A stretch of 64,000 nt of DNA from Methylobacterium persicinum (GCF_022179525.1 NZ_BPQX01000034.1:1-64000); one strand, 5' to 3'; positions 53,557-63,763 are shown, counted from the stretch's first letter. Notes: a model not told the origin generated them from the sequence alone. Translations and numbers: made by a program.

Positions 53557-56500
53557 TTACGCGACCGCATCCGAGGGCGGAGTGGTCGGCTCGATGTTCA
53601 CGAGCCAAGCCTTGAACTCCGGCGTCTCGGTGTTGGCGTCGCCGACGACGGGCGTCAGCGAGTTCGGGTGCCATCCCTTCTTGGTCAGGCCCATGAAACC
53701 CCAGTGCTGCGGGATGCCGACGACGTGGACGGGCTTGCCGTCGCAGATCAGCGGCTTGATCCGCTTGGTCACCAGGGCCTTGGCCTTCAGGGAGCCGCGC
53801 TTCGACCAGACGCGGACCCATGAGCCCTTCTCGATGCCCTTTTCCTTGGCGAGCTCCTCCGAGATCTCCACGAAGGCCTCCGGCTGGAGGATCGCGTTGA
53901 TCCGGGCGTGCTTGGTCCACCCATGGAAGTGCTCGGTGAGGCGGTAGCTCGTCGCCGCGTAGGGGTAATCCTTCGCGTCGCCGAGGTCGGCGAGGTCGTC
54001 CTTGAAGATCCGGGCCGCCGGGGCGCCCTTGATCCGCGGGAAGGCGACGTTCTGCACCGGGGACTCGAAGGGCTCGTAGTGCGCCGGGAACGGCCCGTCG
54101 CGCATGAGGCCCCGGGTCCAAAGGCGGGCGACGCCCTCCTGGTTGAGGATGAACGGGCCGACGCCCTTATCGGGTGCCACGGTGACGCCGTAGTCCGGCA
54201 CGTCGAAGCCGATCCACTGCTTGCCGTTCCACTCGATGAGCTTCTTCTTCTCCGACCAGGGCTTGCCCTCGGGGTCGCAGGAGGCGCGGTTGTAGAGCAC
54301 CCGCCGGTTGGCAGGCCACGCGAAGGCCCAGTTGGGGGCGATGCCCTTGTCGCCGGGGTCGGTGTTGTCCCGGCGGGCCATCATGTTGCCCTTCTCGGTG
54401 TAGCAGCCGGAATAGATCCAGCAGCCACAGGCCGTCGAGCCGTCGTCCTTGAGCTGGGCGAAGCCGTCCACCTGCCGCCCGGCCGGGAGCGGAGCCCCGT
54501 TCAGGTCGGTGGTCTGGGTCACGGTGTAGCCGTTGAGCTCGCGGGCAAGCTCCGTCGGCGTCGGCGAATCCGCGACGGCGTAGTTCCAGGTCAGGTTGAC
54601 CATCGCGTCGGGGAAGGCGCCCCCGTCCTTCTGGTACATCTCCTTCATGCGGAGGAAGATCCCCGACATGATCTCGATGTCCGAACGGCACTCGCCCGGG
54701 GCCTCCTGAGCCTGCCAGTGCCACTGGAGCCAGCGCGACGAGTTGGAGAGGGAGCCCTCCTCCTCGACGAACAGGGTGGTCGGCAGCTCGAACACCTCGG
54801 TCTGGATCTTGGTCGGATCCACGGGATTGTACTCGCCGTGGTTCTCCCAGAACCGGGCCGTCTCGGTCTTGAGCGGATCCATCACCACGATGAACTTCAT
54901 CTTGGAGAAGGCTTCCGTCATCTTGGCGCGATTCGGGAACGTCATCAGGGGGTTGAAGCCCTGGATGATGTAGCCGGTCATCTTGCCCTGCTTCGCGAGC
55001 TCGAAGCCGCGCAGCACGTCGTAGGTCGGCACGTCGAGCTTGGGCAGGTAGTCGTAGGCCCAGTCGTTCTCCTTGGCCGCCTTGTCGCCCCACATCGCCT
55101 TCTGGAACGAGACGAAGAACTTGTTGTAGTTCTGCCAGTAGCTCGTCTGTCCCGGACGCAGCGGCTTGAACTGCCGCTTGGCGATGTAGCTCGCGTAGTC
55201 GGGCTCCTTTTCCACGGGGATGTTGAGATAGCCGGGGATGAGGTTGCTCATCAGCCCGATATCGGTCAGCCCCTGGATGTTGGAGTGGCCACGCAGCGCG
55301 TTCATGCCGCCGCCGAGCATGCCGATGTTCCCGAGCAGGGTCTGCACGATGCACATCGAGCGGATGTTCTGCGAGCCCTTGGAATGGTGCGTCCAGCCCA
55401 GCGCGTAGAGCGAGGTCATGACCCGCTCCGGCGACGAGGTGGTCGCGATCATCTCGCAGACCTTGAGGAACGTCTCCTTGGGCGAGCCGCAGATCGTCTC
55501 CACCATCTCGGGGGTGTAGATCGCGACGTGCTTCTTCAGGAGCTGCATGACGCAGCGCGGGTGCTGCATCGTCTCGTCCACCACGGCGTAGCCGTCGGGG
55601 CCGATCTCGTAGTCCCAGGTGGTCTTGTCGTAGTCGCGCTTGTCGGCATCGTAGCCGGCGAACAGACCGTCCACGAAGTCGTAGCCCTCACGGACCACAT
55701 AGCCGGCGTTCGTATAGGCTGAGACGTAGCGCTTCTGGATCTTGTCGTTGTCGAGGAGGTACTTGGCCACGCCCGACAGGAACGCGATGTCCGTCCCCTG
55801 CCGGATCGGGCAGTAGAGATCGGCCACCGACGCCGTGCGGGTGAAGCGCGGGTCCACGACGATGAGCTTGGCGTTGTTATGCGCCTTCGCCTCGACGACC
55901 CACTTGAAGCCGCAGGGGTGAGCTTCGGCGGCATTGCCGCCCATCACGGTGATGACGTCCGCGTGCTTGATGTCCATCCAGAGGTTGGTCATCGCACCGC
56001 GTCCGAAGGAGGGCGCCAAACTGGCGACCGACGGACCGTGTCAAACTCTTGCCTGGTTGTCGAAGACCAGGGCCCCCATGCTTCGGACCACCTTGTAGGT
56101 GAGCCAAGCCGTCTCGTTAGTGGTGGCCGAGGCCCCGAGGAAGCCCATCGTGGTCCAGCGGTTGACCGTGAGGTCCCCGTTCTTGGCCACGAAGTTCCGG
56201 TCCCGGTCCTCCTTCATCAGGGTGGCGATCCGGTCCAGGGCGAAGTCCCAGGAGACCCGCTTGAACTCGGAGCTGCCCGGTGCCCGGTGGAGCGGGTACT
56301 TGGTCCGGGTGTCGGCGTGGACGAAGTCCAGGAGGGCCGAACCCTTGGGGCAGAGGGTGCCGCGGTTGATCGGATGATCCGGATCGCCCTCGATATGCAT
56401 CACCGACGAGCGGGCGTTCTTCGACCGGTCGCCGAGGCTGTAGAGGATGACGCCGCAGGCCACCGAGCAATAGGGGCAGGTGTTGCGGGTCTCGCGCATC

Positions 56501-56637
56501 TGCGCGAGCTTGAACGGCCGCACCGCGGCGGCCATGGCGGGTTCCAACCCGCCGAAGCCGAGGGCCCCGAGGGACCCTCCTGCAAGACCGGCGCCGACCC
56601 CTTTCAAAAGGCCGCGCCGGGAGACCTGGACCGTCAT
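53557..56637 (-). CDS. fdoG: Formate dehydrogenase-N type alpha subunit, selenocysteine-containing
   Basis: Read through the in-frame TGA at 56041-56043, the gene encodes 1,026 residues, close to E. coli FdnG/FdoG (1,015-1,016). The TGA is codon 199, in DNQARV-U-HGPSVAS, the exact selenocysteine context of these enzymes. A twin-arginine signal (SRRGLLKG, residues 6-13) sends it to the periplasm. A [4Fe-4S] site uses Cys54, 57, 61 and 96, and a bis-MGD molybdenum or tungsten site follows. It oxidises formate. A SECIS hairpin lies 11 bases after the TGA. Gene callers will report two pieces; it is one gene if Sec machinery exists elsewhere in the genome. Confidence 0.94.
56012..56029 (-). promoter_or_regulatory. 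Bacterial SECIS hairpin in fdoG
   Basis: On the minus strand GG-U-CGCC pairs with GGCG-CC around loop AGUUU, leaving one unpaired U in the 5-prime arm as in the E. coli fdhF element. It starts 11 bases after the UGA codon, the spacing SelB requires. Confidence 0.88.
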
Positions 56638-56820
56638 GTCCGCTCCCTGCTGTAAACTGGTTTAATTCGAACCTGTCACAGAGAACCGGGCGCGAGGCAA
56701 GTGCGGTGGCATGACACGGGAAGCGATTCTGCTATCCTTCCCGGCCACGGTTTTCACCTGGTCTTAATCCATGCTCTCGCGGCAGAATATTTCCTCTTGG
56801 CCGGAGCCAGGCTAGAGCCG

Positions 56821-57150
56821 TCAGCGCGAAGGATTAGCCGGGTTGTTGCCTGACGGGGAGGGCGTCCGGTGGTCGAGGGGCGCCTGGGGGTCCGTCGCGG
56901 AGTTGCCCGTGGGGTTGGCGGCCGGGACCGGGCGGTCCTTGTTCTCGCTGATGGAGTTGCCGCCGGGGTTGGGGGCATCCTTGGCCGCCGATTCCTCCCG
57001 CGGCACGGGGGCCTGGCTCCAGCCGTCCTGGGCGCTGCGGGACTTGTCGCCCATGGCGTCGACTCCCTTGATCTCCCCGGGCTTGGTCTGGGCCAGGGCG
57101 GGTGTCGCCGCGACCAGCAGGACGGCGAGGGCGGCGGCGATGCGGGACAA
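56821..57150 (-). CDS. Secreted small hypothetical protein
   Basis: From TTG 57150, behind GGAGAAA, the 109-residue protein has a good Sec signal (SRIAAALAVLLVAATPALAQT). The mature part is hydrophilic and low in complexity (KPGEIKGVDAMGDKSRSAQD, GGNSISENKDRPVPAANPTG), likely unstructured. Upstream ATG choices in the same frame precede no signal peptide and lie in another intergenic region, so I prefer the TTG. No function recognised. Confidence 0.65.
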   Translation of the reverse strand: MSRIAAALAVLLVAATPALAQTKPGEIKGVDAMGDKSRSAQDGWSQAPVPREESAAKDAPNPGGNSISENKDRPVPAANPTGNSATDPQAPLDHRTPSPSGNNPANPSR

Positions 57151-57372
57151 GGGTTTCTCCAGGTGAACGGGTGTTCCGGGCAACGTCGCCCCGGTTCGGC
57201 CAGTTCCGCCCCAAGCCGCCGCAGGCCACTTCAAGCCGCCGCAGGCCGCCGCAGGCCGCCGGCCCCGACGGGTTCGTCGCAAATCGAGGGGGAGAGGTGA
57301 GGGGGCGTTAACCACGCACTGCCATCCTCGGGCTGCCCGAATCCGCTTCCACCCCGCCCGAGGCCCGCCGCC

Positions 57373-57579
57373 ATGTCCAAGACGCACGCCGAGCGGTCGC
57401 CGCAATCCGCCGATCCCGCCCCCGCGATGGGTCCCTCCGGCGCCACGCCGCCCCTCAGCCCCGCCGTCCGCCGCCATCTCGGCCGGAACCTGCAGGGCCA
57501 CTACGCCGAGGCCCTCTCGGAGCCCGTGAGCGAGCGCCTGGAGGCCCTTATCGCCCAGCTCGACAAGCCGTCCCGCTGA
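57373..57579 (+). CDS. NepR-like anti-sigma factor
   Basis: The 68-residue protein has a disordered N-terminus and a C-terminal NepR-type helix pair (about residues 33-65): RHLGRNLQGHYAEALSEPVS then ERLEALIAQLD. NepR holds the general-stress sigma factor EcfG until phosphorylated PhyR removes it. The conserved L-GRNLQ...YAE...EPV..RL..L...L spacing is present. No ecfG or phyR adjoins it, so this is either an extra paralogue or a displaced one. The small size leaves some doubt. Confidence 0.7.
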   Translation: MSKTHAERSPQSADPAPAMGPSGATPPLSPAVRRHLGRNLQGHYAEALSEPVSERLEALIAQLDKPSR

Positions 57580-57887
57580 GCGCGTCCGCCGGGCCTGCAA
57601 CGCGATCGCCGAGGCGCTCCGCCCTGCGCCTTCCTGTGCGCCAGCACACATAAGATCGTTCTTTCTTTCATACGGCCTGTGGCAGGAATTTCCATCTGGG
57701 TTCTGCGGGACCCGGAGAAGATGCTCACTTTCTCCCTCGGAAACCGGCTCCATTTCCTTCTCCCGAGGTCGCCACGTGCAGCCGTCGGGTCTCCGGCCGT
57801 ACCCCCCTTCGCTTGACTTCGTTCGTTAGAAAGAACGAACTCCGCGCCGCATCCCGGATTGTGGTCCGGGTTTGGCCGGAGGATCCG
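57580..57887. other. Control region before the sulfate uptake operon
   Basis: These 308 bases contain no supported gene. TTGACT at 57814 may be a -35 box. The inverted repeat GTTCGTT (57821-57827) and AACGAAC (57834-57840), and a related GATCGTTCTTTCTTTC near 57654, are candidate sites for a sulfur-responsive regulator. Confidence 0.5.
57821..57840. promoter_or_regulatory. Inverted repeat upstream of the sulfate operon
   Basis: GTTCGTT and AACGAAC are perfect 7-bp arms around AGAAAG, 48 bases before the sbp start. Position fits an operator overlapping the promoter. Confidence 0.5.
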
Positions 57888-58937
57888 ATGCGGACGGTGT
57901 GGCACTCGATGACCCGGACAGGCAGCGTGCCCGGATCCCGCCGGGCCGGATGCCTCGCCCTGCTCGGCGCCCTGGCGCTCGGCCTCGCGGCGCCCGCCGC
58001 AGGAGCGCAGACCGCCCTCCTCAACGTCTCCTACGACCCGACCCGGGAACTGTACCGGGAGATCGACGAGGCCTTCGCCAAGAGCTGGAAGGCCAAGACC
58101 GGCGAGGACGTGACGGTGCGCGCCTCCCACGGCGGCTCGGGGGCCCAGGCCCGGACGGTGATCGACGGCGTGGACGCCGACGTGGTCACGCTGGGAATCC
58201 CCTCCGACATCGACGCCATCGCCAAGCTGACGAAGAAGATTCCCGCCGACTGGCGCGGAAAGCTGCCGAACGAGTCCCTGCCCTACACCTCGACGGTGGT
58301 GTTCCTCGTCCGGAAGGGCAACCCGAAGGGCGTGAAGGACTGGGGCGACCTCGTGAAGCCCGACGTGAAGGTCATCACCCCCAACCCCAAGACCTCGGCG
58401 GGCGGGCGCTGGAACTTCCTGGCCGCCTGGGGCTACGCCTATGGCCAGGACAAGGACACGGCCAAGGCCGACGCCTTCGTCGGGCAGCTCTACAAGAACG
58501 TGCCGGTGCTCGACACCGGCGCCCGGGGCTCCACCGTCACCTTCGCCCAGCGCAGGCTCGGGGACGTGCTGCCGACCTGGGAGAACGAGGCCTACCTCGT
58601 CCTGCAGGAATTCGGCGCCGACAAGTTCGACATCGTGGTGCCGCCGACCTCCATCTACGCCGAGCCGCCGGTGGCCCTCGTGTCCGCCAACGCCGAGCGG
58701 AAGGGAACGACCAAGGTCGCCCAGGCCTATCTCGACTACCTCTACACCGACGAGGCCCAGGCGATCTTCGCCAAGCACCATTACCGGCCGTTCAAGGCGG
58801 AGGCCGCCAAGGGCGCCGGCCTGCCGGACGTCAAGCTGTTCAAGATCGAGGATTACCAGGGCTCCTGGGACGATATCCAAGCGAAGAACTTCGATTCCGA
58901 CGGCCTGTTCGACCGGCTGAGCCGGGCCGGCCGCTGA
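57888..58937 (+). CDS. sbp: Sulfate/thiosulfate-binding periplasmic protein
   Basis: The 349-residue protein has a signal (GCLALLGALALGLAAPAAGAQ, shown within limits as LALLGALALGLAAPAAGA) and the Sbp/CysP fold: LLNVSYDPTRELYREIDEAF near residue 45, SHGGSGAQARTVIDG near 78, ITPNPKTSAGGRWNFL near 165, and YLDYLYTDEAQAIFAKHHYR near 280. ATG 57888 follows GGAGGATCC. It binds sulfate and hands it to CysTWA, whose genes follow at once. Sbp and CysP are not safely told apart here. Confidence 0.92.
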   Translation: MRTVWHSMTRTGSVPGSRRAGCLALLGALALGLAAPAAGAQTALLNVSYDPTRELYREIDEAFAKSWKAKTGEDVTVRASHGGSGAQARTVIDGVDADVVTLGIPSDIDAIAKLTKKIPADWRGKLPNESLPYTSTVVFLVRKGNPKGVKDWGDLVKPDVKVITPNPKTSAGGRWNFLAAWGYAYGQDKDTAKADAFVGQLYKNVPVLDTGARGSTVTFAQRRLGDVLPTWENEAYLVLQEFGADKFDIVVPPTSIYAEPPVALVSANAERKGTTKVAQAYLDYLYTDEAQAIFAKHHYRPFKAEAAKGAGLPDVKLFKIEDYQGSWDDIQAKNFDSDGLFDRLSRAGR

Positions 58938-58950
58938 GGCTCCGCTTCCG

Positions 58951-59826
58951 ATGGCCGCCACCCTCGCCCCTGCGGACGCGCCGCCGCGCCCGCCCCGGCC
59001 CTTCCGCCGCCCGAGCGTGCTGCCGGGCTTCGGCCTGAGCTTCGGCTACACCCTGGCCTGCCTCGGCCTCGTGGTGCTGCTGCCGCTGGCCGCCCTGGTC
59101 GCCCGGGCCTCCGGGCTCGGCCTGTCCGGGATCTGGAAGGTCGCCACCGACCCGCGGGTGGCGAGCGCCCTCAAGCTCAGCTTCGGCGTGTCGCTGCTCT
59201 CGGCCCTGGTGGCCTCGGTCTTCGGCTTCCTCGTGGCCTGGGTGCTGACCCGCTACGAGTTCCCCGGCCGCAAGATCGTCGATGCGGCGGTGGATCTGCC
59301 CTTCGCCCTGCCGACGGCGGTGGCGGGCATCGCACTCGCCTCCCTGTACGCCCCGGACGGCCTGGTCGGCGCTCCCCTGGACCGCCTCGGCATCCAGGTC
59401 GCCTACACGCCGATCGGCGTGTTCGTGGCCATGACCTTCGTCGGCCTGCCCTTCGCCGTGCGGACGGTGCAGCCGCTGATCGCCGAGATCGACAAGGAGA
59501 TCGAGGAGGCCTCGGCGACGCTCGGCGCCTCCCGCCGGTCGACCCTGCTGAAGGTGGTGCTGCCGCCCCTGGTGCCGGCGGTCCTCACGGGCTTCGCCCT
59601 GGCCTTCGCCCGGGGCGTCGGAGAATACGGCTCGGTGATCTTCATCGCCGGCAACCTGCCCTACGTGTCGGAGATCGCCCCGCTCCTCATCGTCATCAAG
59701 CTCTCCGAGTTCGACTACGGCGGCGCGGCGGCCATCGCGACGATCATGCTCGGGATCTCGTTCCTGACCCTGCTCGCCATCAACCTGATCCAGGCCTGGT
59801 CGCGCCGGAGGTTCGGCTATGTCTGA
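58951..59826 (+). CDS. cysT: Sulfate ABC transporter permease CysT
   Basis: The 291-residue permease has six membrane helices. The EAA loop that contacts the ATPase reads [20 protein letters not shown] (about residue 185). [20 protein letters not shown] near residue 112 is typical of CysT/CysU. It overlaps cysW by 8 bases. Confidence 0.94.
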   Translation: MAATLAPADAPPRPPRPFRRPSVLPGFGLSFGYTLACLGLVVLLPLAALVARASGLGLSGIWKVATDPRVASALKLSFGVSLLSALVASVFGFLVAWVLTRYEFPGRKIVDAAVDLPFALPTAVAGIALASLYAPDGLVGAPLDRLGIQVAYTPIGVFVAMTFVGLPFAVRTVQPLIAEIDKEIEEASATLGASRRSTLLKVVLPPLVPAVLTGFALAFARGVGEYGSVIFIAGNLPYVSEIAPLLIVIKLSEFDYGGAAAIATIMLGISFLTLLAINLIQAWSRRRFGYV

Positions 59827-60700
59827 GATCTTCTCGCCCGTCCGGCTGCCCGATTCCCGACCCGCGCCCGTGACCGGGGAGGGGCGGGGCGTGCGCACGG
59901 TCCTGATCGGGATCGCGGTCGCCTTCCTCGCGCTGTTCCTCGTCCTGCCCCTTGGGGCGGTGTTCGCGCAGGCCTTCGCCCACGGGATCGGGGCCTATCT
60001 CGACGCCTTCCGCGAGCCGGACGCCCTCTCGGCCATCCGCCTGACCCTGACGGTGGCGGCCATCGCCGTGCCGTTCAACCTCGTCTTCGGGGTGGCCGCC
60101 TCCTGGGCGATCGCCAAGTTCGAGTTCCCGGGCAAGACCTTCCTGATCACGCTGATCGATCTGCCCTTCTCGGTCTCGCCGGTGGTCTCGGGGCTGATCT
60201 ACGTGCTGCTCTTCGGCAGCCAGGGCCTGTTCGGCGGCTGGTTGCAGGCGCACAACATCCAGATCCTGTTCGCCCTGCCGGGGATCGTGCTGGCGACGAT
60301 CTTCGTCACCTTCCCCTTCGTCGCCCGGGAACTGATCCCGCTGATGCAGGAGCAGGGATCGTCGGAGGAGGAGGCCGCGCTCACCCTCGGCGCCTCCGGC
60401 TTCCATGCCTTCCGCACGGTGACCCTGCCCAACATCCGCTGGGGCCTGCTCTACAGTGTCCTGCTCTGCAACGCCCGCGCAATGGGCGAGTTCGGCGCGG
60501 TCTCCGTCGTCTCCGGCCACATCCGGGGACTGACGAACACGATGCCTCTCCACGTGGAGATCCTCTACAATGAGTACAACTTCGTCGCCGCTTTCGCTGT
60601 CGCCTCGCTCCTCGCAGCCCTCGCCCTTGTCACCCTCGTCGTCAAATCCGCCCTCGAATGGCGTTTCAGCGACGACCTCGCGGCTGGTCGGCGGCACTGA
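59819..60700 (+). CDS. cysW: Sulfate ABC transporter permease CysW
   Basis: A 293-residue permease of six helices. The EAA loop reads [20 protein letters not shown] (about residue 182), and [20 protein letters not shown] near residue 118 marks CysW. Its final 131 bases also encode the start of cysA in another frame. Confidence 0.94.
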   Translation: MSEIFSPVRLPDSRPAPVTGEGRGVRTVLIGIAVAFLALFLVLPLGAVFAQAFAHGIGAYLDAFREPDALSAIRLTLTVAAIAVPFNLVFGVAASWAIAKFEFPGKTFLITLIDLPFSVSPVVSGLIYVLLFGSQGLFGGWLQAHNIQILFALPGIVLATIFVTFPFVARELIPLMQEQGSSEEEAALTLGASGFHAFRTVTLPNIRWGLLYSVLLCNARAMGEFGAVSVVSGHIRGLTNTMPLHVEILYNEYNFVAAFAVASLLAALALVTLVVKSALEWRFSDDLAAGRRH

Positions 60701-61742
60701 GCGCGCCTCGACGGCGATCCGCGTCGAGGACGTCTCGAAGACCTTCGACACGGCGGCCGTCCTGCACGACCTCTCCCTCGACGTGCGGGCGGGGGAGCTG
60801 CTGGGCCTCCTCGGTCCCTCGGGCTCGGGCAAGACGACGCTGCTGCGGATCATCGCCGGGCTCGATGCGCCGGACCGGGGCCGCATCCTGTTCGGGGGCG
60901 ACGACGCCACCGGCCTGCCGGTGCAGGAACGGGCGGTGGGCTTCGTGTTCCAGCACTACGCCCTGTTCAAGCACATGAGCGTGGCCGACAACATCGCCTA
61001 CGGCCTCAACGCCCGCCGCCGGGCGGAGCGCCCGGCCAAGGCCGAGATCAAGCGCCGGGTGGGCGATCTCCTCGACCTGATCCGCCTCTCGGGCTTCGGC
61101 GACCGCTACCCCTCGCAGCTCTCAGGCGGCCAGCGCCAGCGGGTGGCGCTCGCCCGGGCGCTGGCCGTGGAGCCCCGCGTCCTCCTGCTCGACGAGCCCT
61201 TCGGCGCCCTCGACGCCCAAGTGCGGAAGGATCTGCGCCGCTGGCTGCGGGAGATCCACGACCGCACCGGCCAGACCACGATCTTCGTCACCCACGATCA
61301 GGACGAGGCCTTGGAACTGTCCGACCGGGTGGCGGTGCTGGACCGCGGCCGGCTGGAGCAGGTCGGCACGCCGGACGAGGTGCAGGAGAACCCGGTCTCG
61401 GCCACCGTGCTGAAGTTCTTGGGCGATTCCGTCGAGGTCGAGGCCATCGCCGAGGGCGGGCGGGTCCTGGTCCGGGGCCGGGAGACCCCGGTCGCGGCCC
61501 CGGCCGGGATCATCGGTCCGGTGAAGCTCTACGTGCGCCCCTGGCAGCTCCAGCTCGTGGAGCTCGACGCCGCCCATCTCTCGGGCGTGGTGCGCTCCTC
61601 CTACCGCAGCCAAGGCCGGCAGCGGATCGAGGTCGAGGAGGCGGGGGGGCAGATCCTCGCCGTGGAGGATTTCGACGGCGTCCGCTACGCCCCCGGCCAT
61701 CCGGTGGGCCTGCGGATCAACGGAGGATACGTGTTCGGCTAG
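60570..61742 (+). CDS. cysA: Sulfate ABC transporter ATP-binding protein CysA
   Basis: From ATG 60570 the protein has 390 residues, about 40 more than most CysA. The ABC domain begins near residue 48 ([16 protein letters not shown]), with Walker [10 protein letters not shown], signature [15 protein letters not shown] and Walker [14 protein letters not shown]; a C-terminal TOBE-like regulatory part follows. The first 45 residues are serine/proline-rich and overlie cysW. No other ATG, GTG or TTG appears in frame between 60570 and the conserved part, so this start is the only standard one, unless a CTG is used. Confidence 0.92.
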   Translation: MSTTSSPLSLSPRSSQPSPLSPSSSNPPSNGVSATTSRLVGGTERASTAIRVEDVSKTFDTAAVLHDLSLDVRAGELLGLLGPSGSGKTTLLRIIAGLDAPDRGRILFGGDDATGLPVQERAVGFVFQHYALFKHMSVADNIAYGLNARRRAERPAKAEIKRRVGDLLDLIRLSGFGDRYPSQLSGGQRQRVALARALAVEPRVLLLDEPFGALDAQVRKDLRRWLREIHDRTGQTTIFVTHDQDEALELSDRVAVLDRGRLEQVGTPDEVQENPVSATVLKFLGDSVEVEAIAEGGRVLVRGRETPVAAPAGIIGPVKLYVRPWQLQLVELDAAHLSGVVRSSYRSQGRQRIEVEEAGGQILAVEDFDGVRYAPGHPVGLRINGGYVFG

Positions 61743-61888
61743 GAGCGGAGCCTCGGCACGTGTGGCCGACAAGCCTCATCCCTCAGCCGACTCACGAAAA
61801 ACTGCGCATTCCGCTGAACAGAACGAATTGTCGCGGCGTTTGAACGGTCACGCTCGCCACACTGCGACCGTTCGGAGACCGCACAGTT

Positions 61889-62044
61889 ATGTCCCTTGTC
61901 ACCATCCTCCTCATCATCCTGATCATTCTCGCCTTCGGCGGCGGCGGCTTCCTCGGCGGCGGCGCCTATCGCGGGCCGGGCTTCGGCCTGGGCGGCATCC
62001 TGCTCATCGTCCTGATCGTCCTGCTGGTGACCGGGCGGCTCTGA
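61889..62044 (+). CDS. DUF3309-like membrane miniprotein
   Basis: A 51-residue protein: hydrophobic helix MSLVTILLIILIILAFG, a glycine-rich turn with aromatic residues (GGGAYRGPGFGLGG), and a second helix ILLIVLIVLLVTGRL. Length and plan match DUF3309, widespread in Rhizobiales. It probably inserts into the inner membrane as a hairpin; function is unknown. A GC-rich hairpin follows. Confidence 0.72.
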   Translation: MSLVTILLIILIILAFGGGGFLGGGAYRGPGFGLGGILLIVLIVLLVTGRL

Positions 62045-62052
62045 CGCGACAG

Positions 62053-62078
62053 GCATCCCCCGCCCCGGCGGGGGATGC
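62053..62078 (+). terminator. GC-rich stem-loop after the DUF3309-like gene
   Basis: GCATCCCCCGCC (62053-62064) and GGCGGGGGATGC (62067-62078) form a 12-bp perfect stem. No T run follows, so factor-independent termination is not certain. Confidence 0.5.
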
Positions 62079-62248
62079 TGCGGCCAAAGCCGAAAGAGTC
62101 TAAGCCCGACAGGGGCTGGGTTCTGTCAACGGACCCGGGCTTCCGGACCATGCCGCTGTCGCGAGTTCCGCTCGCCACGGTGGCATCAGGGGCGGGGGCC
62201 AGTTCGGCGCGCCGGGATGGTCGCGCACGAACACCAGGGAGGACGACG

Positions 62249-63598
62249 ATGACCGCAGGCAACGCCCTGCTGCGCGAGGATGCCAAGGCGAGCTGGCATG
62301 CGGGCCTGACCCGGCGCCACTGGCGCATCCTCTGGGGCAGCTATCTCGGCTGGATCTTCGACGGCTACGAGGCCGTGGCCCTCGTCTACGCCCTGCGCCC
62401 GGCGCTCGGCACGATCCTCACCCCGGAACAGGCGCAGACGCCGGCCTTCTATGTCGGGGCGGCCATCGGCATCACCCTGCTCGGCTGGGGGCTGGGCGGC
62501 CTGCTCGGGGGCATCGCCGCCGACTATATCGGCCGCAAGCGGATGATGATGATCTCCATCCTCGGCTACGCGGTGTTCACGGGGCTCACCGCCTTCGCGG
62601 AGAGCTTCGTCCAGCTCGCGGCGCTCCGCTTCATCACCGGGCTCGCTATCGGATCGGAATGGTCCACCGGCATCGCCCTGGTGGCCGAGACCTGGCCGAA
62701 CAAGGCCCGGCCCAAGGGCTGCGGATTCCTGCAATCGGGCTTCGGCGGCGGCGCGGTGCTCGCGGCCATCGTTTGGGCGGTGCTGGCGGCCACCAACCCC
62801 CTGGGCAACGAATCCTGGCGGATCATGTTCGCGCTCGGCGCGCTGCCGGCCTTCGTCTGCCTGTACCTCCGCCGGGCGCTGGAGGAATCCGAGCAGTGGA
62901 TGCAGGCCCTCAAGGAGCAGCGCTGGGCGGCCACCGCCGAGGATGCCGGCCACGCCCCCAAGAGCGCCCAGCGCCCCTTCACCCTGGCAGAGATCTTTCG
63001 CGAGAAGGAGAGCCGGCGGCGGGTGCTGCTCGCCACCGCCATGTCCTTCGCCACGACGGTGGGTTGGTGGGCGGTCTCGTCCTGGCTGCCGGCGTACACG
63101 GAGGGTCTGGCCAAGGTGGCAGGCGAGCCGGCCAACGTCTGGGGGCCGCGGATGGGCATCGTCTACAATGTCGGCGCCATCACCGCCTACGTCGTCTCGG
63201 GCTTCGTTGCCGACGCGATCGGCCGGCGGCCTTTCCTGATCCTCACCTATCTCGGCTGCATCGCCACGTCGCTCGCCTGCTACCTCTGGCACGGCGGGCT
63301 GATGCCGTTCATGGCGCTTGCCTTCCTGAACGGCTTCTTCACCCTGGGCTTCGCCTTCTCGTGGATGGCGATCTACCTCGTGGAGCTGTTCACTCCGGCG
63401 GTGCGGGCGACGGCGGCGAGCTTCGTGTTCAACGGCGCGCGGCTCATCGCGTGGGTCTTCCCGATCATCGCCGGAGAGATCGTCACCCGCTTCGGCGGCG
63501 TGGCCGCGGCGGCGCTGACCCTGTCGAGCGTCTACGTCATCGGCCTGATCGTGCCGTGGTTCATGCCCGAGACCACGGGCCAGCCCCTGCCGGAGTGA
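62249..63598 (+). CDS. MFS transporter (sugar/organic-acid porter type)
   Basis: A 449-residue major facilitator with twelve predicted helices. The loop 2-3 motif is GGIAADYIGRKRMMM (about residue 88) and its repeat in the second half GFVADAIGRRPFLI (about 320). RFITGLAIGSEWSTGIALVAE near 132 is typical of the proton symporters for aromatic or organic acids, sialate or other metabolites. ATG 62249 follows AGGGAGGACGACG. It has no partner genes, so substrate stays open. Confidence 0.87.
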   Translation: MTAGNALLREDAKASWHAGLTRRHWRILWGSYLGWIFDGYEAVALVYALRPALGTILTPEQAQTPAFYVGAAIGITLLGWGLGGLLGGIAADYIGRKRMMMISILGYAVFTGLTAFAESFVQLAALRFITGLAIGSEWSTGIALVAETWPNKARPKGCGFLQSGFGGGAVLAAIVWAVLAATNPLGNESWRIMFALGALPAFVCLYLRRALEESEQWMQALKEQRWAATAEDAGHAPKSAQRPFTLAEIFREKESRRRVLLATAMSFATTVGWWAVSSWLPAYTEGLAKVAGEPANVWGPRMGIVYNVGAITAYVVSGFVADAIGRRPFLILTYLGCIATSLACYLWHGGLMPFMALAFLNGFFTLGFAFSWMAIYLVELFTPAVRATAASFVFNGARLIAWVFPIIAGEIVTRFGGVAAAALTLSSVYVIGLIVPWFMPETTGQPLPE

Positions 63599-63668
63599 GG
63601 GCGGAAACGCTTTGTCCCGGCTCCCGGGGAGCGTTGCGGAACCCGGACGGGCCCTCGGATCCCCCGGT

Positions 63669-63763
63669 CGTCTTTGCGAGCGTCAGCCAAGCAACCCAGG
63701 GCAGCGGGACGGTCCGAGGCCGTGGCGGATGCCGGGATTGCTTCGCTCCGCTCGCAAAGACGG
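63669..63763. repeat. Dispersed palindromic repeat family A, copy 6
   Basis: CGTCTTTGCGAGCGTCAG at the left and CGCTCCGCTCGCAAAGACGG at the right, with AGCAACCCAGGG and GGGATTGCTTC inside. It lies between the convergent MFS gene and the last, edge-truncated gene. Confidence 0.8.

Noticed and set aside
56041-56043. A nonsense mutation making fdoG a pseudogene
   Set aside because: The stop is UGA at the known selenocysteine position and a SECIS hairpin follows at the right distance; the sequence after it is fully conserved.
57151-57753. Extended start of the secreted small protein at 57753
   Set aside because: The longer frame crosses the NepR-like gene on the other strand and would bury the signal peptide in the middle of the protein.
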